This document shows positions 25,895-37,243 of a DNA stretch of 47,453 nucleotides, in pieces. Under the pieces are notes generated by a model. That model ran no database searches, had not been told where the DNA came from, and worked only from the letters and a program-made list of their open reading frames with translations. How positions within the stretch are numbered: the stretch's first letter is position 1; every line of letters starts with the position of its first letter. Both the position numbers and the translations under genes were made by a program. The DNA is from Anaerolineales bacterium (GTDB taxonomy: Bacteria; Chloroflexota; Anaerolineae; Anaerolineales; Villigracilaceae), in NCBI GenBank assembly GCA_014860745.1, contig JACZJC010000019.1, positions 1 to 47,453 on the forward strand. Direction: 5' to 3'.

Positions 25895-27046
25895 CTAACT
25901 CTGTTCAGATTCCCCGAAAACAATCACCACAATATGCTGGTTCAAAAACCTGGGCGTGTGTCCTTCCGGTGAGGTGACCTGACCAAGAGTGTAGCCGCCT
26001 GCCACGGGGATGTGAGTTCCTAAAATTTCCTGCACGGCGGTGATCTCTGCACCAGGTTGGGCTTTTAACAGCATCTGCCAGGCGACATCTACAAGCACAA
26101 GAGCCAGGGCAGGTTTGGCGCTGCCCAATTGCAACAAAGCCTGTTGTGTGGCTTGCCTCGCTGCACGCTCGCAAGCCGCGCGGCTGCCTACCAGCAAAAA
26201 TGCATCTATGCCGTCGCGGATCGTTGCGTTCATACGGAAACTTCCATCCGCCTCTACACGGATCGGCGCACGTACAATCAACTCATCGCCCTGCTCCACA
26301 CCGAGCGGGTACAGGCGCGCAAGATGGCTTAAGGGAGGAAAGGCCCAATCGCGGGCGGGATAACCGAACAAACTGGAATACGTTTCGGAGGCGGGGCGTC
26401 CATCCAATGTGCGAAGCCAGAATCCGCGCGAACGCGTGACTCGAAATTGGCTTCCGACAGGGTCCCAGCCGTGGTTATAGCCGACGCCCATTTTAAGATT
26501 GCCGCGAAGCAAAGCCGCCACAAGCCCGCCGGTACCGGTTTGGCTGCCTGTCATTTGATAGGTGTTGCCGGTGTGCAAATCACCGCTGGAGAGCGCCCCC
26601 GTGGCATTTAATTCGGATGTGATTCCGCTGCAAAACTGTTCGGCATCGCCGTTGAAACCGTCGGCAAAAAATAACATGGACTGACGCTCGACCCGCGCCG
26701 ACACCTGCTGCTCTATCTTTGAGGCTGTCTCACGCCCGGACTGGGCATAGCCCGGCAGCCAGAGGGTATCGACTTCGAAGTCACCACTAAGCAAAGCCAC
26801 CACCACAGCATGCGGGTGCTGGCCGTCTCCGGTAAGGCCGGCCGGCGAACTAAACCCGATCATGGGACAATCTCCCAGCAAACTGCTGACCCCATTTAAT
26901 ACTTCTCGCGGCTGGTATTGATGGGAGGAAATCACCACCGCAAAACCCGGTGCATTTGCACCTAACAAGTTCAACGCTTTATGCGCCGCCTTCAAACCAG
27001 CCTCACGGCCATCCAGCGCTTTTGCATATCCTACGGATGCAATCAT
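25895..27046 (-). CDS. FIST-domain sensor protein
   Basis: A 383-residue protein with the FIST N-terminal domain (about 25-220) and FIST C-terminal domain (about 230-365). The FIST family is thought to bind small ligands such as amino acids and is found with signalling proteins. Motifs include PMIGFSSPAG, GFNGDAEQFC and SGDLHTG. It starts 15 bases after the stop of the histidine kinase gene with an AAGGCGAG site, so the two are probably one transcript. It lacks an output domain of its own, which suggests it reports to the kinase. Confidence 0.85.
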   Translation of the reverse strand: MIASVGYAKALDGREAGLKAAHKALNLLGANAPGFAVVISSHQYQPREVLNGVSSLLGDCPMIGFSSPAGLTGDGQHPHAVVVALLSGDFEVDTLWLPGYAQSGRETASKIEQQVSARVERQSMLFFADGFNGDAEQFCSGITSELNATGALSSGDLHTGNTYQMTGSQTGTGGLVAALLRGNLKMGVGYNHGWDPVGSQFRVTRSRGFWLRTLDGRPASETYSSLFGYPARDWAFPPLSHLARLYPLGVEQGDELIVRAPIRVEADGSFRMNATIRDGIDAFLLVGSRAACERAARQATQQALLQLGSAKPALALVLVDVAWQMLLKAQPGAEITAVQEILGTHIPVAGGYTLGQVTSPEGHTPRFLNQHIVVIVFGESEQS

Positions 27047-27061
27047 TCTCGCCTTACCTCA

Positions 27062-30000
27062 TTAACCTTCCGCAACCGGGATGGTAAAGTGGAAGGTCGT
27101 GCCTTTGCGGAACTCGCTCTCAAACCAGATTTTCCCGCCCTGCATTTCCACCAAACTCTTGGTGATATTCAATCCCAGGCCGGTGCCGGGCGCTTCACGC
27201 GCCTTGGGGTCTTCAGAACGGAAGAATTTCTGGAACATTTTTTGCTGGTCTTCCAGGGCCATGCCTATGCCGTCATCCTTTACCCACAAATGAATCACCC
27301 GCGGTGCGCCGTCGAGATCCCAACGGTTCTCAGTCTCTTCCACACCCACTTGAAGCGCTCCGCCTTCGGGAGTGTACTTGTAGGCATTGCTGAGCAGGTT
27401 GGTAAGCACCTGCCCAACGCGGATGCGGTCCGCCCACATTGGCGGCAATTTTTCGGGAATGACCAGTTCGAGGGTTTGTTTTCTATCCTCGATCTGGCGC
27501 TTCATGGTGCGGACAACTTCATCCACGAGGTCGGCGGCGCTAGTGGCTTTATACTCCAACCGCAAACGGCCAGCTTCGATCTTCGAATTGTCGTTCAAAT
27601 CCGAAACCAGCGTGGACATGCGCTCGACATTTGACTTAATAGTATGCAGGAAGTTGGTCTGCATTTCGTTAATCTGCCCCACCGCCCCGCCGGCCAGCAA
27701 TTCGGTGTAGCCCTTGATGGAAGTCATTGGGTTCTTTAATTCGTGTGCCACAAAAGAGACGAAATCGCTCTTGGCAAGGTTGGCGCGCTGAACCTCGCTA
27801 TAAAGTTGGGCATTCGAGATGGCTATGGCGGCGTGGTCGGTAAGCCGGGTGAGGAAATCGATATCCACCTGCGAGTCATTGGTGCTTTCCAGATATAACA
27901 AACCGATCACCGCCGTTTCGCGGCGGATGGGGATGACCATTTGGGTGTGCGAGGTGTCGATCAATTTGTCTTTTGAAGCAGCAACCGTCAATTGCTGCGG
28001 CTGTCCTGTTTCAACCGCGCGCAGCATGGCGGGCAGTTCCACCTTAATCGTTTGATCCTGCAAGCCGGCAAGATAGTCATCGAATCCCACAAATGACATG
28101 ACACGGAGTTTTTCCTCCTCCAACATGCCGATCAATCCCGCCTCCGCGCCGGACTGCCTCAATGCCCAATCCAATGTGATGCTCATGGCGCGGTCCATTT
28201 CGAGGCTGGCATTCAATTCACGGTCGATCCTCTGCATGACCGAAAGTTCCTCGACGCGTGCGGCAAGTTCCTGGTCGGTCAGGGTATAGAGGCGGGCGTT
28301 TTCAATCGCCACCGCCGCCTGGCCTGCAAAAGCAGTAAGCAGGGTCTGGTCATCCTGCACGAACGGAAGTCCATCCCGACGGTTGATAACTTCAACCACG
28401 CCGGTGACGTGATCCTTTACCTGCAACGGGACCGCCATCAACGAACGACTGACAAAGCCAGTCTGCTGGTCCACCCCTTTGAAGCGCGAGTCAGAATTCT
28501 GGTCTTCATTTTCGATGACAGGGCCGCGGGTTTGTACAGCGCGTCCAACAATACCGGTACCCGGAGGCAATCGCTTACCGACCAGGTTCGAGGCCACCGG
28601 TCCCACGGTCACTCTGAAAACAAGTTCGCCGGTCTGGTCATCCACCAAAAACAGACTGCCCGCTTCACAGTTCAAAATTCCGACCGCGTTTTCGAGAATG
28701 TTTTGCAGCAGGGGGTCGAGATCGAGCGTGGATGTCAATTGCCGGGTAATCTCATTCAGTGTTGAAAGTTGATGAGCGCGTTGCTGTGTCTCCTCGAGCA
28801 GGCGGGCTTTAACAATGGCACCGGCTGTTTGATCTGCGATGGCTTGCAGAAGTTCAAGCTGGCCGCGAGTGTACACAATTGCGCCATCGCGGCTGCCCAC
28901 GCTCAACGCGCCGATGGAAACGGCACCGGCGTTCAGCGGCACGCCCATCCATGCAAATACATTTTCGAGCACAGGAGTATTGCCGCGCGCCTGACATTCT
29001 CGGAGGTAATCCTGCGTGATGACCGGGCGGCTCTTACGGATCACATCCGGTGCCAGGCCTGTGTTCTTCGAAAAAGGCAGGTTCTCCCGCTCCTGGATGC
29101 GCTCGTTATTTTCGAGACAAAAGCCGTAGTAATAATAATCGCTATCCCGGTTGTATAAAGTGATGTGAAAATGTGAGGTGGGGATAATCTGCGCAGTTTG
29201 GGCGTAGATCAATTCGAGCACATCGTCGAAAGTGAGTGTGACGTTCACGCCCTGAGAAACGCGGGTAAGCGCGTTCATTTCAAGGATTCGGCGTTCGAGG
29301 TGGGCAACCGTTTGCACCCGCTCGATGGCGATCGAGGCCTGGTCACAAATATTTTCGAGGAATCGCAGGTCACGCGGGGTGTAAGGTTGACCGGATAAAC
29401 GCGGGCCAAGAGCCAGCCAGCCATTGGGACGTTCCTTGCCAGGCAAAACAATGAAGAGCCGCGCTCCAAGAAGGGCCAGGCGGGATTGTTCCGATTGCAG
29501 TGATGCGGGTAGTTCGGTTGTGTTATCCAGATATAGCGGCAAGCGTTCGGATTCAAAATACCGCGCCAACGGACTCAAGGAAGTAAAACGGATATCGCTT
29601 GTGGGTCGTCTGTCCGCAGCGGGCAGGGCAGAGTAAAAGTCGTTGAGGGAATCGTAGGTATAGATGTGGACCCTGCTCGAGGTCAGGGTGGAGGCGATTT
29701 GTTCGCTTAGGATTAAACCTATCGTGTTGAGGTCCAATGCAGTGGTAAGCCGGTGGGAAAAATCCTCCAACTGTTCTGCAAAGGCGCGCTCGCCGCGGAA
29801 GAAAATCGTATCCACGGTGGTTTGCAGCCGCGTGCGCAGCGGTTCGAGAAAAATCGCAATTAGAAAGATGTAGCCGCCCACCAAATAGGCATTGTTTGCA
29901 GGCAGGTTGCTGTTGAATAACAGGCCGGCGCCTGTCACAAGCAGGGCATAACCGAGCATCACGGTCAGCGACAGCAGGAAGTACATGAATCCGCGACGGA

Positions 30001-31078
30001 CGATTTCATCGGTGCGCAGGAAGCGGAAGCGCAAAATGGTGTATCCGATCACAAGCGGGAAGAGTGCAAGCGGGAGGAAGAGATATGGCGAAAAATTTAT
30101 CGGTTTGATGAACCCAATCCCCAGCCAGATGCTTAATGGCACGAAGGCGAACACCGTCCCAATCAAAATCGTCCGAGCCTGGGTCTTCACTACTGGCGAC
30201 TGCGCGTAAAACGCGTGATAAAGATTCATGAAAATGTAAAAGAAAATGCCCAGCGCAATAAAACCATATATAAATTGCCAGCTGCGGATGTAGGTGGTGG
30301 GCTGGCTGAAATTGAACAGGGTGCGGAAGGAGTTTATTGCAAGGAACAGGCCGACGTAGATCCCGCTCCAGCGCAGGTAGGGACGATTGATCACCACGCG
30401 CGGTTCCAGCGGAAAAACAAAACCCAGGTTGAACAACGCGCCGCCCGCAATCCCGCAGGCAAGAGTCCAGAGGGCGGTGAACTCATGAGTGGTGATCAGG
30501 TTGAAATATGCGCCTGTGATAATGGCAAGGGAGGATGTAAAAAGTGAAAATGCGCGCCCGGCTGATTCATTACGGCGAAAGCCAAAGATCCATAAACTGA
30601 CTGCAAGAAAGATTCCGCCCAGTATCGATGGGACAATAAAGTAAACAGTGCGGCTGACATCCGGGAATGAATACAAGGTGATGTCGAAATTCCGCTTTTC
30701 CCCGCCCGCCGAAAGGACGGTTACCGTAACATCCTCGCCGGGGAAGCGGCCTTTCAGGATTTCCCGAATCTCAAGCGAACTGCGGACGGGCGTATCGTTG
30801 ATGGCAAGCAGCTGGTCCCCCACATTAACTTTTTCATATAATGCCCAGGCAGGGTCAGCTTCATCCGGGCCGGTGCCATTGAACACCATGGTATGTTCGT
30901 AAAATGCGCCGATAAAGGGCTGCTGAAACCAGCGGTTTGCAAAGAACAATCCGATCAAAAAGATGACGACAGCGGCCGCCTGGTATCCAAACACCGCCCA
31001 TTGCAGGATCTGGCTAATCAGAACACTGTACCGCCGGGAACCGAGCCGCTCTTTTTGCTGCAAGCCTTGGGCAATCAT
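27062..31078 (-). CDS. Large membrane histidine kinase with PDZ and GAF domains
   Basis: A 1338-residue hybrid-free sensor kinase. It begins with a membrane helix and a PDZ-like outer segment (VNVGDQLLAINDTPV), then seven or more helices to about residue 410. At least three or four GAF-like sensor domains follow (for example CEAGSLFLVDDQTGELVFRV). It ends with a HisKA domain with phospho-accepting His in SDFVSFVAHELKNPM (about H1112) and a HATPase with N box LLSNAYKYTPEG, KDDGIGM and GTGLGL boxes. PDZ plus multiple helices plus kinase recalls ComP-type receptors. No partner response regulator is adjacent. A TAAAAT element sits nine bases before the ATG. Confidence 0.9.
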   Translation of the reverse strand: MIAQGLQQKERLGSRRYSVLISQILQWAVFGYQAAAVVIFLIGLFFANRWFQQPFIGAFYEHTMVFNGTGPDEADPAWALYEKVNVGDQLLAINDTPVRSSLEIREILKGRFPGEDVTVTVLSAGGEKRNFDITLYSFPDVSRTVYFIVPSILGGIFLAVSLWIFGFRRNESAGRAFSLFTSSLAIITGAYFNLITTHEFTALWTLACGIAGGALFNLGFVFPLEPRVVINRPYLRWSGIYVGLFLAINSFRTLFNFSQPTTYIRSWQFIYGFIALGIFFYIFMNLYHAFYAQSPVVKTQARTILIGTVFAFVPLSIWLGIGFIKPINFSPYLFLPLALFPLVIGYTILRFRFLRTDEIVRRGFMYFLLSLTVMLGYALLVTGAGLLFNSNLPANNAYLVGGYIFLIAIFLEPLRTRLQTTVDTIFFRGERAFAEQLEDFSHRLTTALDLNTIGLILSEQIASTLTSSRVHIYTYDSLNDFYSALPAADRRPTSDIRFTSLSPLARYFESERLPLYLDNTTELPASLQSEQSRLALLGARLFIVLPGKERPNGWLALGPRLSGQPYTPRDLRFLENICDQASIAIERVQTVAHLERRILEMNALTRVSQGVNVTLTFDDVLELIYAQTAQIIPTSHFHITLYNRDSDYYYYGFCLENNERIQERENLPFSKNTGLAPDVIRKSRPVITQDYLRECQARGNTPVLENVFAWMGVPLNAGAVSIGALSVGSRDGAIVYTRGQLELLQAIADQTAGAIVKARLLEETQQRAHQLSTLNEITRQLTSTLDLDPLLQNILENAVGILNCEAGSLFLVDDQTGELVFRVTVGPVASNLVGKRLPPGTGIVGRAVQTRGPVIENEDQNSDSRFKGVDQQTGFVSRSLMAVPLQVKDHVTGVVEVINRRDGLPFVQDDQTLLTAFAGQAAVAIENARLYTLTDQELAARVEELSVMQRIDRELNASLEMDRAMSITLDWALRQSGAEAGLIGMLEEEKLRVMSFVGFDDYLAGLQDQTIKVELPAMLRAVETGQPQQLTVAASKDKLIDTSHTQMVIPIRRETAVIGLLYLESTNDSQVDIDFLTRLTDHAAIAISNAQLYSEVQRANLAKSDFVSFVAHELKNPMTSIKGYTELLAGGAVGQINEMQTNFLHTIKSNVERMSTLVSDLNDNSKIEAGRLRLEYKATSAADLVDEVVRTMKRQIEDRKQTLELVIPEKLPPMWADRIRVGQVLTNLLSNAYKYTPEGGALQVGVEETENRWDLDGAPRVIHLWVKDDGIGMALEDQQKMFQKFFRSEDPKAREAPGTGLGLNITKSLVEMQGGKIWFESEFRKGTTFHFTIPVAEG

Positions 31079-31087
31079 AATGTCAGG

Positions 31088-31093
31088 ATTTTA
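31088..31093 (-). promoter_or_regulatory. -10 element of kinase gene, near-leaderless
   Basis: TAAAAT on the minus strand ends nine bases before the ATG at 31078, so the transcript would start within a few bases of the start codon. No Shine-Dalgarno is present. Confidence 0.4.
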
Positions 31094-31144
31094 CACTACA
31101 ACCAGACCCCAAGTGTATGGTACTTTCATAACAAAGAAGCAAGG

Positions 31145-31184
31145 TAAAAAAAGAGAGAGACGTTGCAAATGCCGCCTCTCTCTT
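31145..31184 (-). terminator. Terminator of gyrB
   Basis: Nine-base arms AAGAGAGAG (31151-31159) and CTCTCTCTT (31176-31184), with extra inner pairing, are followed by seven Ts on the minus strand. Confidence 0.85.
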
Positions 31185-31199
31185 CGGGACAACTGGGTG

Positions 31200-33158
<1,959 letters not shown>

Positions 33159-33166
33159 CTATTCAG

Positions 33167-34156
33167 TTAAGCCTGTTTGACCGCCTGATTTGGGCGAAGT
33201 TTTTCAATGACATTTTGAAGCCAGGCGTTCATATCGCGGTAATAAATGAAACTCCCTGCCAGCAGGGCTGTTGTAACAAATGAATGGCCGAAAATACCGA
33301 ACAGGGTCATCCATGAATCTTCCGGCGGAATGTTCCACAGAAAGTTCAACCCAAAGGAGAGCAGGAACACGGTCAGCACAAACATGCTGCTGGTGGGCAG
33401 CGTGAAGCGGGTCAACTGGATGCTGCTCAAAATGGATGTGATGAAGTTCTGCTTTTTTACAAAAACTCCATGCGGCCAGAAGAACAGCGGCACAATGATC
33501 CACATGGAGCCAAGGCTGAGAAACAGCACAAATAAATTCGCAAGAAATGAATTCAACTGGGTTATCAAAACCAGGACCAGGATCAAAGGCATTCCTATGG
33601 CCATCAAAATAATGCCGCAAGCAATCGAAACGAGGATCGTCTGTACAATGGCGCGGAAGGTTTGAACCACGCTTTCTTCATTTGGCACGGCTATCCACGC
33701 CACGCTGCGGAAGTAAAGTCCGCCGCCGACCCAGCCGAGAAATGTGAGCAGGAGAATCCAACCGGGGAAGGTTAAGGTGTTGACCTGCCACATGGCGGGA
33801 TTTCCCAGAGGCGTGGAGACTGCCTCTCGGGGAAGGAGCAGGCTCGAGATCCCGATTGGAAGCGTGCGCAGCAGCCAAAACAAGTTAATGTGGGGAATTG
33901 TCCCTTCGTAAAAGTTCAATACACGCTGGATATCTTCAGCCGGTACACCGCCTCTTTGCCAGATGCCCACCACTTCATTTTTGATCGAGTCAAAAAGGGC
34001 GTTCATTTTCAGGCGCGGACCCAGCCACATGAACAGGTTCAATAAAAGCGGCAAAAGAATCGCTGTAATGTGCGAAGCGATCGTGTCGAAGCCTGCCTTG
34101 ATGGAACTGATGATGCCCGGCGGGGGCGGGAGATTTTCTATTTTTGAAACTTCCAT
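33167..34156 (-). CDS. Hypothetical multi-pass membrane protein
   Basis: A 329-residue protein with about six predicted helices and a proline-rich start (ENLPPPPGIISSIKAGF). Outer loops contain a short amphipathic stretch before the second helix. No family is recognised. It lies upstream of gyrB with a 38-base gap and may be co-transcribed with it. An extended -10-like TGGTAGAAT ends nine bases before the ATG, so the transcript would be nearly leaderless. Confidence 0.8.
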   Translation of the reverse strand: MEVSKIENLPPPPGIISSIKAGFDTIASHITAILLPLLLNLFMWLGPRLKMNALFDSIKNEVVGIWQRGGVPAEDIQRVLNFYEGTIPHINLFWLLRTLPIGISSLLLPREAVSTPLGNPAMWQVNTLTFPGWILLLTFLGWVGGGLYFRSVAWIAVPNEESVVQTFRAIVQTILVSIACGIILMAIGMPLILVLVLITQLNSFLANLFVLFLSLGSMWIIVPLFFWPHGVFVKKQNFITSILSSIQLTRFTLPTSSMFVLTVFLLSFGLNFLWNIPPEDSWMTLFGIFGHSFVTTALLAGSFIYYRDMNAWLQNVIEKLRPNQAVKQA

Positions 34157-34206
34157 AACCGATTGATTCTACCATACCCCTGCTTGCGTTCATGCGGGCG
34201 CACAGG

Positions 34207-34212
34207 TACAAT
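34207..34212 (+). promoter_or_regulatory. -10 element of a leaderless gene
   Basis: TACAAT is followed by six bases and the ATG at 34219. A transcript would therefore start at or next to the start codon. Confidence 0.45.
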
Positions 34213-34218
34213 CTTTAT

Positions 34219-35028
34219 ATGCAAGAGAACCGTTCCACCCTGCCATCGGCGGACCGCATTGGGGTATTGATCGCATCCGTATTGCTGGCCTTTGCGCTGA
34301 CGAAGCTCATCCAATCGCCCAGTTTCACCGTTACTCTTTCCCTACCCGGTTTCTATTTTGCCCTTCCCCTCACTCTCGGAACCTTCATGACCATCCTTGC
34401 TGGAGCACTGGCCGCCGCAGGCATGGACTGGCTGACCCGCTCGCATCCGGTTTTGGGTGGAACAAACATCGAACACCTCATGCTCCCAACCATCACAACT
34501 TTTGTGATCGGCGCTTCGCTTTCGCTTTTACCAAACAACTTGGTATGGTGGACGGGGTTCGCGTTCAGCGCGGTTTTGCTGCTCATCGTTTTCCTGGCTG
34601 AATACATCACCATCAATCCATCTGCGCCGAGCTATGCGCTTGCGCGCGCCGGACTCACCGCGCTGGCGTATGCGTTGTTTCTCATCCTGGCCGCATCGCT
34701 TCGGTTTTCAGGCGCGCGTATGGTGGTGTTAATTCCAGCCGCCTTCCTGGTGGCCGCGTTGATAAGCTTGCGCATCCTTCATCTGGACGGCACAGACCGC
34801 TGGGATTTTCCCTGGGCCATTGGCATCGGCATTATTTGTGCGCAGATCGGTGCGGGCTTGCATTACTGGCCGCTTACGCCGGTTCAATTCGGCCTTGCAC
34901 TGACCGGTCCACTTTACGGGCTGACAATGCTATCGGTGAGCTTGGCGGAAAATATCCCCCTGCGCCGCGCAGTGGTGGGACCCGCCATCATCGTCGGTGT
35001 TGCATGGGCATTCGTCATTCTTTTATAG
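34219..35028 (+). CDS. Hypothetical multi-pass membrane protein
   Basis: A 269-residue, very hydrophobic protein with about eight predicted helices and few charged loops. ATG 34219 was chosen because it lies six bases after a TACAAT element; an in-frame upstream start overlaps that promoter. No family is recognised. The JAMM gene begins two bases after its stop, so the two are probably co-transcribed. The region is divergent from the gyrB-side membrane protein. Confidence 0.8.
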   Translation: MQENRSTLPSADRIGVLIASVLLAFALTKLIQSPSFTVTLSLPGFYFALPLTLGTFMTILAGALAAAGMDWLTRSHPVLGGTNIEHLMLPTITTFVIGASLSLLPNNLVWWTGFAFSAVLLLIVFLAEYITINPSAPSYALARAGLTALAYALFLILAASLRFSGARMVVLIPAAFLVAALISLRILHLDGTDRWDFPWAIGIGIICAQIGAGLHYWPLTPVQFGLALTGPLYGLTMLSVSLAENIPLRRAVVGPAIIVGVAWAFVILL

Positions 35029-35030
35029 CA

Positions 35031-35429
35031 ATGCAATCCCTCAAAATTTCAAAAGAACAATATCAAAGCATGGTCGCATATGTCCATTCACTTGCGCCGC
35101 TGGAGGCATGCGGACTTTTAGCAGGGCGCGATTCAAAAGTGGAGAGAATTTTCTTCGTGCAGAATCAGGCCAGGAGCGCGGTGCGATACGTAATGGATCC
35201 CATCGAACAGTTACACGCCTTCGAGTGGATCGATTCCAACGGGATGGACCTGCTCGGAATCTTCCACTCGCATCCTGCCGGGCCTGAAACTGTTTCGCCC
35301 ACCGACATCGCAGAGGCCGCCTATGCAGTGACCTACGTTATCCTCGCCCGGATGGATGGCGAGTGGCGCGCCCGCGGTTTTTGGATTGAACATGGCGATT
35401 TTCGTGAAGTGACCTTGCAGGTTCTATAA
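35031..35429 (+). CDS. JAMM/MPN+ metalloprotease-like protein
   Basis: A 132-residue protein with a complete JAMM motif: E25 in PLEACGLL and HSHPAGPETVSPTD with H79, H81, S89 and D92, the Zn-binding and catalytic set. Bacterial JAMM proteases act on ubiquitin-like sulfur carriers or process small modifier fusions. The gene starts two bases after the membrane protein gene. No ThiS/MoaD-like gene is next to it, so the substrate is unknown. Confidence 0.88.
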   Translation: MQSLKISKEQYQSMVAYVHSLAPLEACGLLAGRDSKVERIFFVQNQARSAVRYVMDPIEQLHAFEWIDSNGMDLLGIFHSHPAGPETVSPTDIAEAAYAVTYVILARMDGEWRARGFWIEHGDFREVTLQVL

Positions 35430-35490
35430 GCAAGCAACCTTATTTTGGTTTCCGTGTTTTCATGGATACACTCAAATCGGAGGAGTTTTG

Positions 35491-36180
35491 ATGCAAACTG
35501 TTATTGACCTTGGGGTTATCTTTCTGGCGTATGTTTTCGGCTCGATCCCATTCGGGTTATTGATCGTTAAACTTAAAACGGGAAAAGATATTCGCGAGGT
35601 GGAAAGCGGCAGGACGGGCGGAACAAACGCCATGCGCGCCGCAGGCTTTTGGGCGGGTTTTGCCACAGCCATGCTGGATATATTGAAAGGGTTTGGAGCC
35701 GCGTGGTTTGCTTCTTTCATCACCCCCGAACATCATTGGGTGCACGTAGTCGCCCCGCTGGCCGCCATCCTTGGGCATAATCATTCCATCTTTTTGCCGG
35801 AACGTAATGCAAGCGGAAAAATTATCGCTTTTCGCGGCGGCGCGGGGGGAGCGCCTTCCGTGGGCGGCGCCATGGGACTCTGGCCCGCTTCCATTCTTAT
35901 CATTTTGCCTCTCGGTATGTTGACCTTCTTCACGCTTGGCATTGCATCCATTACCACCATGGCGGTGGCTTTATTCGCCATCATCATCTTCGCAATCCGC
36001 GCCTCGCAGGGATTGATGCCCTGGATCGATGTCTGGTATGGCATCGGCGCAGAAATCTTGCTCATCTGGGCGCTGCGTCCGAATTTGAAGAAGCTGTTCG
36101 AGGGCAATGAACGGATCGTGAAATATAGTTTGAATGGCTGGCTGCGGGCAAGGCATGAGGGGAAGGAAGCAGGCAAATAA
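35491..36180 (+). CDS. plsY: Acyl-phosphate glycerol-3-phosphate acyltransferase PlsY, divergent
   Basis: A 229-residue membrane protein of the PlsY family that starts phospholipid synthesis by acylating glycerol-3-phosphate. The GSIPFG and SGRTGGTNAMRAAG motifs are visible, the latter replacing the usual SGNIGATN. The usual GGKG loop reads GGAGGAPSVGG here. These changes in binding motifs suggest a divergent paralogue. ATG 35491 has a GGAGGAG Shine-Dalgarno. It is followed by a strong terminator. Confidence 0.82.
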   Translation: MQTVIDLGVIFLAYVFGSIPFGLLIVKLKTGKDIREVESGRTGGTNAMRAAGFWAGFATAMLDILKGFGAAWFASFITPEHHWVHVVAPLAAILGHNHSIFLPERNASGKIIAFRGGAGGAPSVGGAMGLWPASILIILPLGMLTFFTLGIASITTMAVALFAIIIFAIRASQGLMPWIDVWYGIGAEILLIWALRPNLKKLFEGNERIVKYSLNGWLRARHEGKEAGK

Positions 36181-36183
36181 CAC

Positions 36184-36225
36184 AAAAAGGCTTTGAAAGA
36201 ATGGCAATCTTCCAAAGCCTTTTTT
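36184..36225 (+). terminator. Terminator after plsY
   Basis: AAAAAGGCTTTG (36184-36195) and CAAAGCCTTTTT (36213-36224) form a 12-base stem with a mismatched AGA/TCT inner part, ending in a T-run. Confidence 0.88.
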
Positions 36226-36330
36226 ATTTCAGGGTATTTTTCTCATCCATTAAACTGCTACATAACAGAAATGGTTTAGCGGCAGATGGGCGAACGTGGA
36301 CTTTGTTTGGAGGGCAAATAAACCTTGATG

Positions 36331-36807
36331 CTATAAACTAGTAAACCAATCCAAATTAACAGTAATCTCTTCAACTTCTACTTTTTGCACGGTTACACCC
36401 AAACTGAGTTCTTTTAGTTTATCTAAAAACTGTTCGCCATCAATCAAGTCAATTGGCGGCGCTCCATCGCGTGTGGCTTCCCTTACCGCATCTTTTGTAA
36501 ATGTCCCAGTAGTAATAAACAATCCCTTATCTGCCCGCCCAACCATTGCCCCACGAAAATCTCTGATTTCGCCCGCACTAACTGAACCCTGCCATTTCTT
36601 ACATTGAAAGATAACATGAAATCCCAACAAGCCACCCAAACGTACAATACCCTTACCATCTATTCCGCCATCGCCACTCCTTCCAGTAACTTCAACTTGT
36701 ATAAAGCCAGACTCTCGTAACATTCTCTGAGTCAATCTTTCAAAAGCGGCGGGAGAAATTTTGATAATGGTTTCCCATAATTCATCACGCCAATTGTTTT
36801 CAGGCAA
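36331..36807 (-). CDS. Mrr-type restriction endonuclease, catalytic half (broken gene)
   Basis: A 158-codon stretch encoding the Mrr catalytic domain: TGRSGDGGIDGKG, FHVIFQCKKW and the following QxK-type signature, a PD-(D/E)XK nuclease. Upstream codons run in the same frame back to a single TAA at 36859-36861, beyond which lies the Mrr N-terminal half. The in-frame TTG at 36807 has no ribosome site, so independent translation is doubtful. The enzyme family cuts methylated DNA. Confidence 0.6.
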   Translation of the reverse strand: MPENNWRDELWETIIKISPAAFERLTQRMLRESGFIQVEVTGRSGDGGIDGKGIVRLGGLLGFHVIFQCKKWQGSVSAGEIRDFRGAMVGRADKGLFITTGTFTKDAVREATRDGAPPIDLIDGEQFLDKLKELSLGVTVQKVEVEEITVNLDWFTSL

Positions 36808-36858
36808 AGCTTCATCTTCGGCTTCATGAGCGTTTTTGCTTTCATTTGCTTGCTTAAT

Positions 36859-37188
36859 TTACTTTCTGACAGATCGCACTACTTCGCGTTCGTCCACTTT
36901 GTCAATCTGATTTCCCTTGGTAGTGAGAGACCAAATTCCGCGAGAGGAGTTTTCCAATAATCCATATCGTTTAAGCCAAGTCCGTGACCAAGCTAAACGA
37001 TATTCAAACTCTGTTCTTCCACCTTCGGTGGGATTGTGCAATACTTCCATTTGTTCATCAGTAAGTTCAGCGATTTCAGCTACTTTATCGGTTAATTCCT
37101 CAATAGTAGCCGAACCACCCAGTTTTTTCAAAGCTTGAACAAGTGGATTCATCAGAGCATCATAAGTTGGAATATTCGCTTTTGTCAT
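36859..37188 (-). CDS. Mrr N-terminal winged-helix half (broken gene)
   Basis: A 109-codon stretch encoding the Mrr N-terminal winged-helix domain (NPLVQALKKLGGSATIEELT), with TEFEYRLAWSRTWLKRYGLLENSSRG as two adjacent segments. ATG 37188 has a GAGG ribosome site. It ends at the in-frame TAA that separates it from the catalytic half. If translated alone it would be a DNA-binding fragment without nuclease. Confidence 0.6.
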   Translation of the reverse strand: MTKANIPTYDALMNPLVQALKKLGGSATIEELTDKVAEIAELTDEQMEVLHNPTEGGRTEFEYRLAWSRTWLKRYGLLENSSRGIWSLTTKGNQIDKVDEREVVRSVRK

Positions 37189-37243
37189 AAACACCTCACT
37201 TTAATTTCATCATTATCACCAAGTCAAATTTAAATCTCTCCCC

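Larger units (their letters stand above)
36331..37188 (-). pseudogene. mrr-like gene interrupted by one in-frame stop
   Basis: The two Mrr halves (36331-36807 and 36859-37188) share one reading frame. The only break is a TAA at 36859-36861. Restoring one sense codon there would give a protein of about 285 residues, the family's usual size. It is most likely a nonsense pseudogene; readthrough or a sequencing error are alternatives. Confidence 0.7.
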
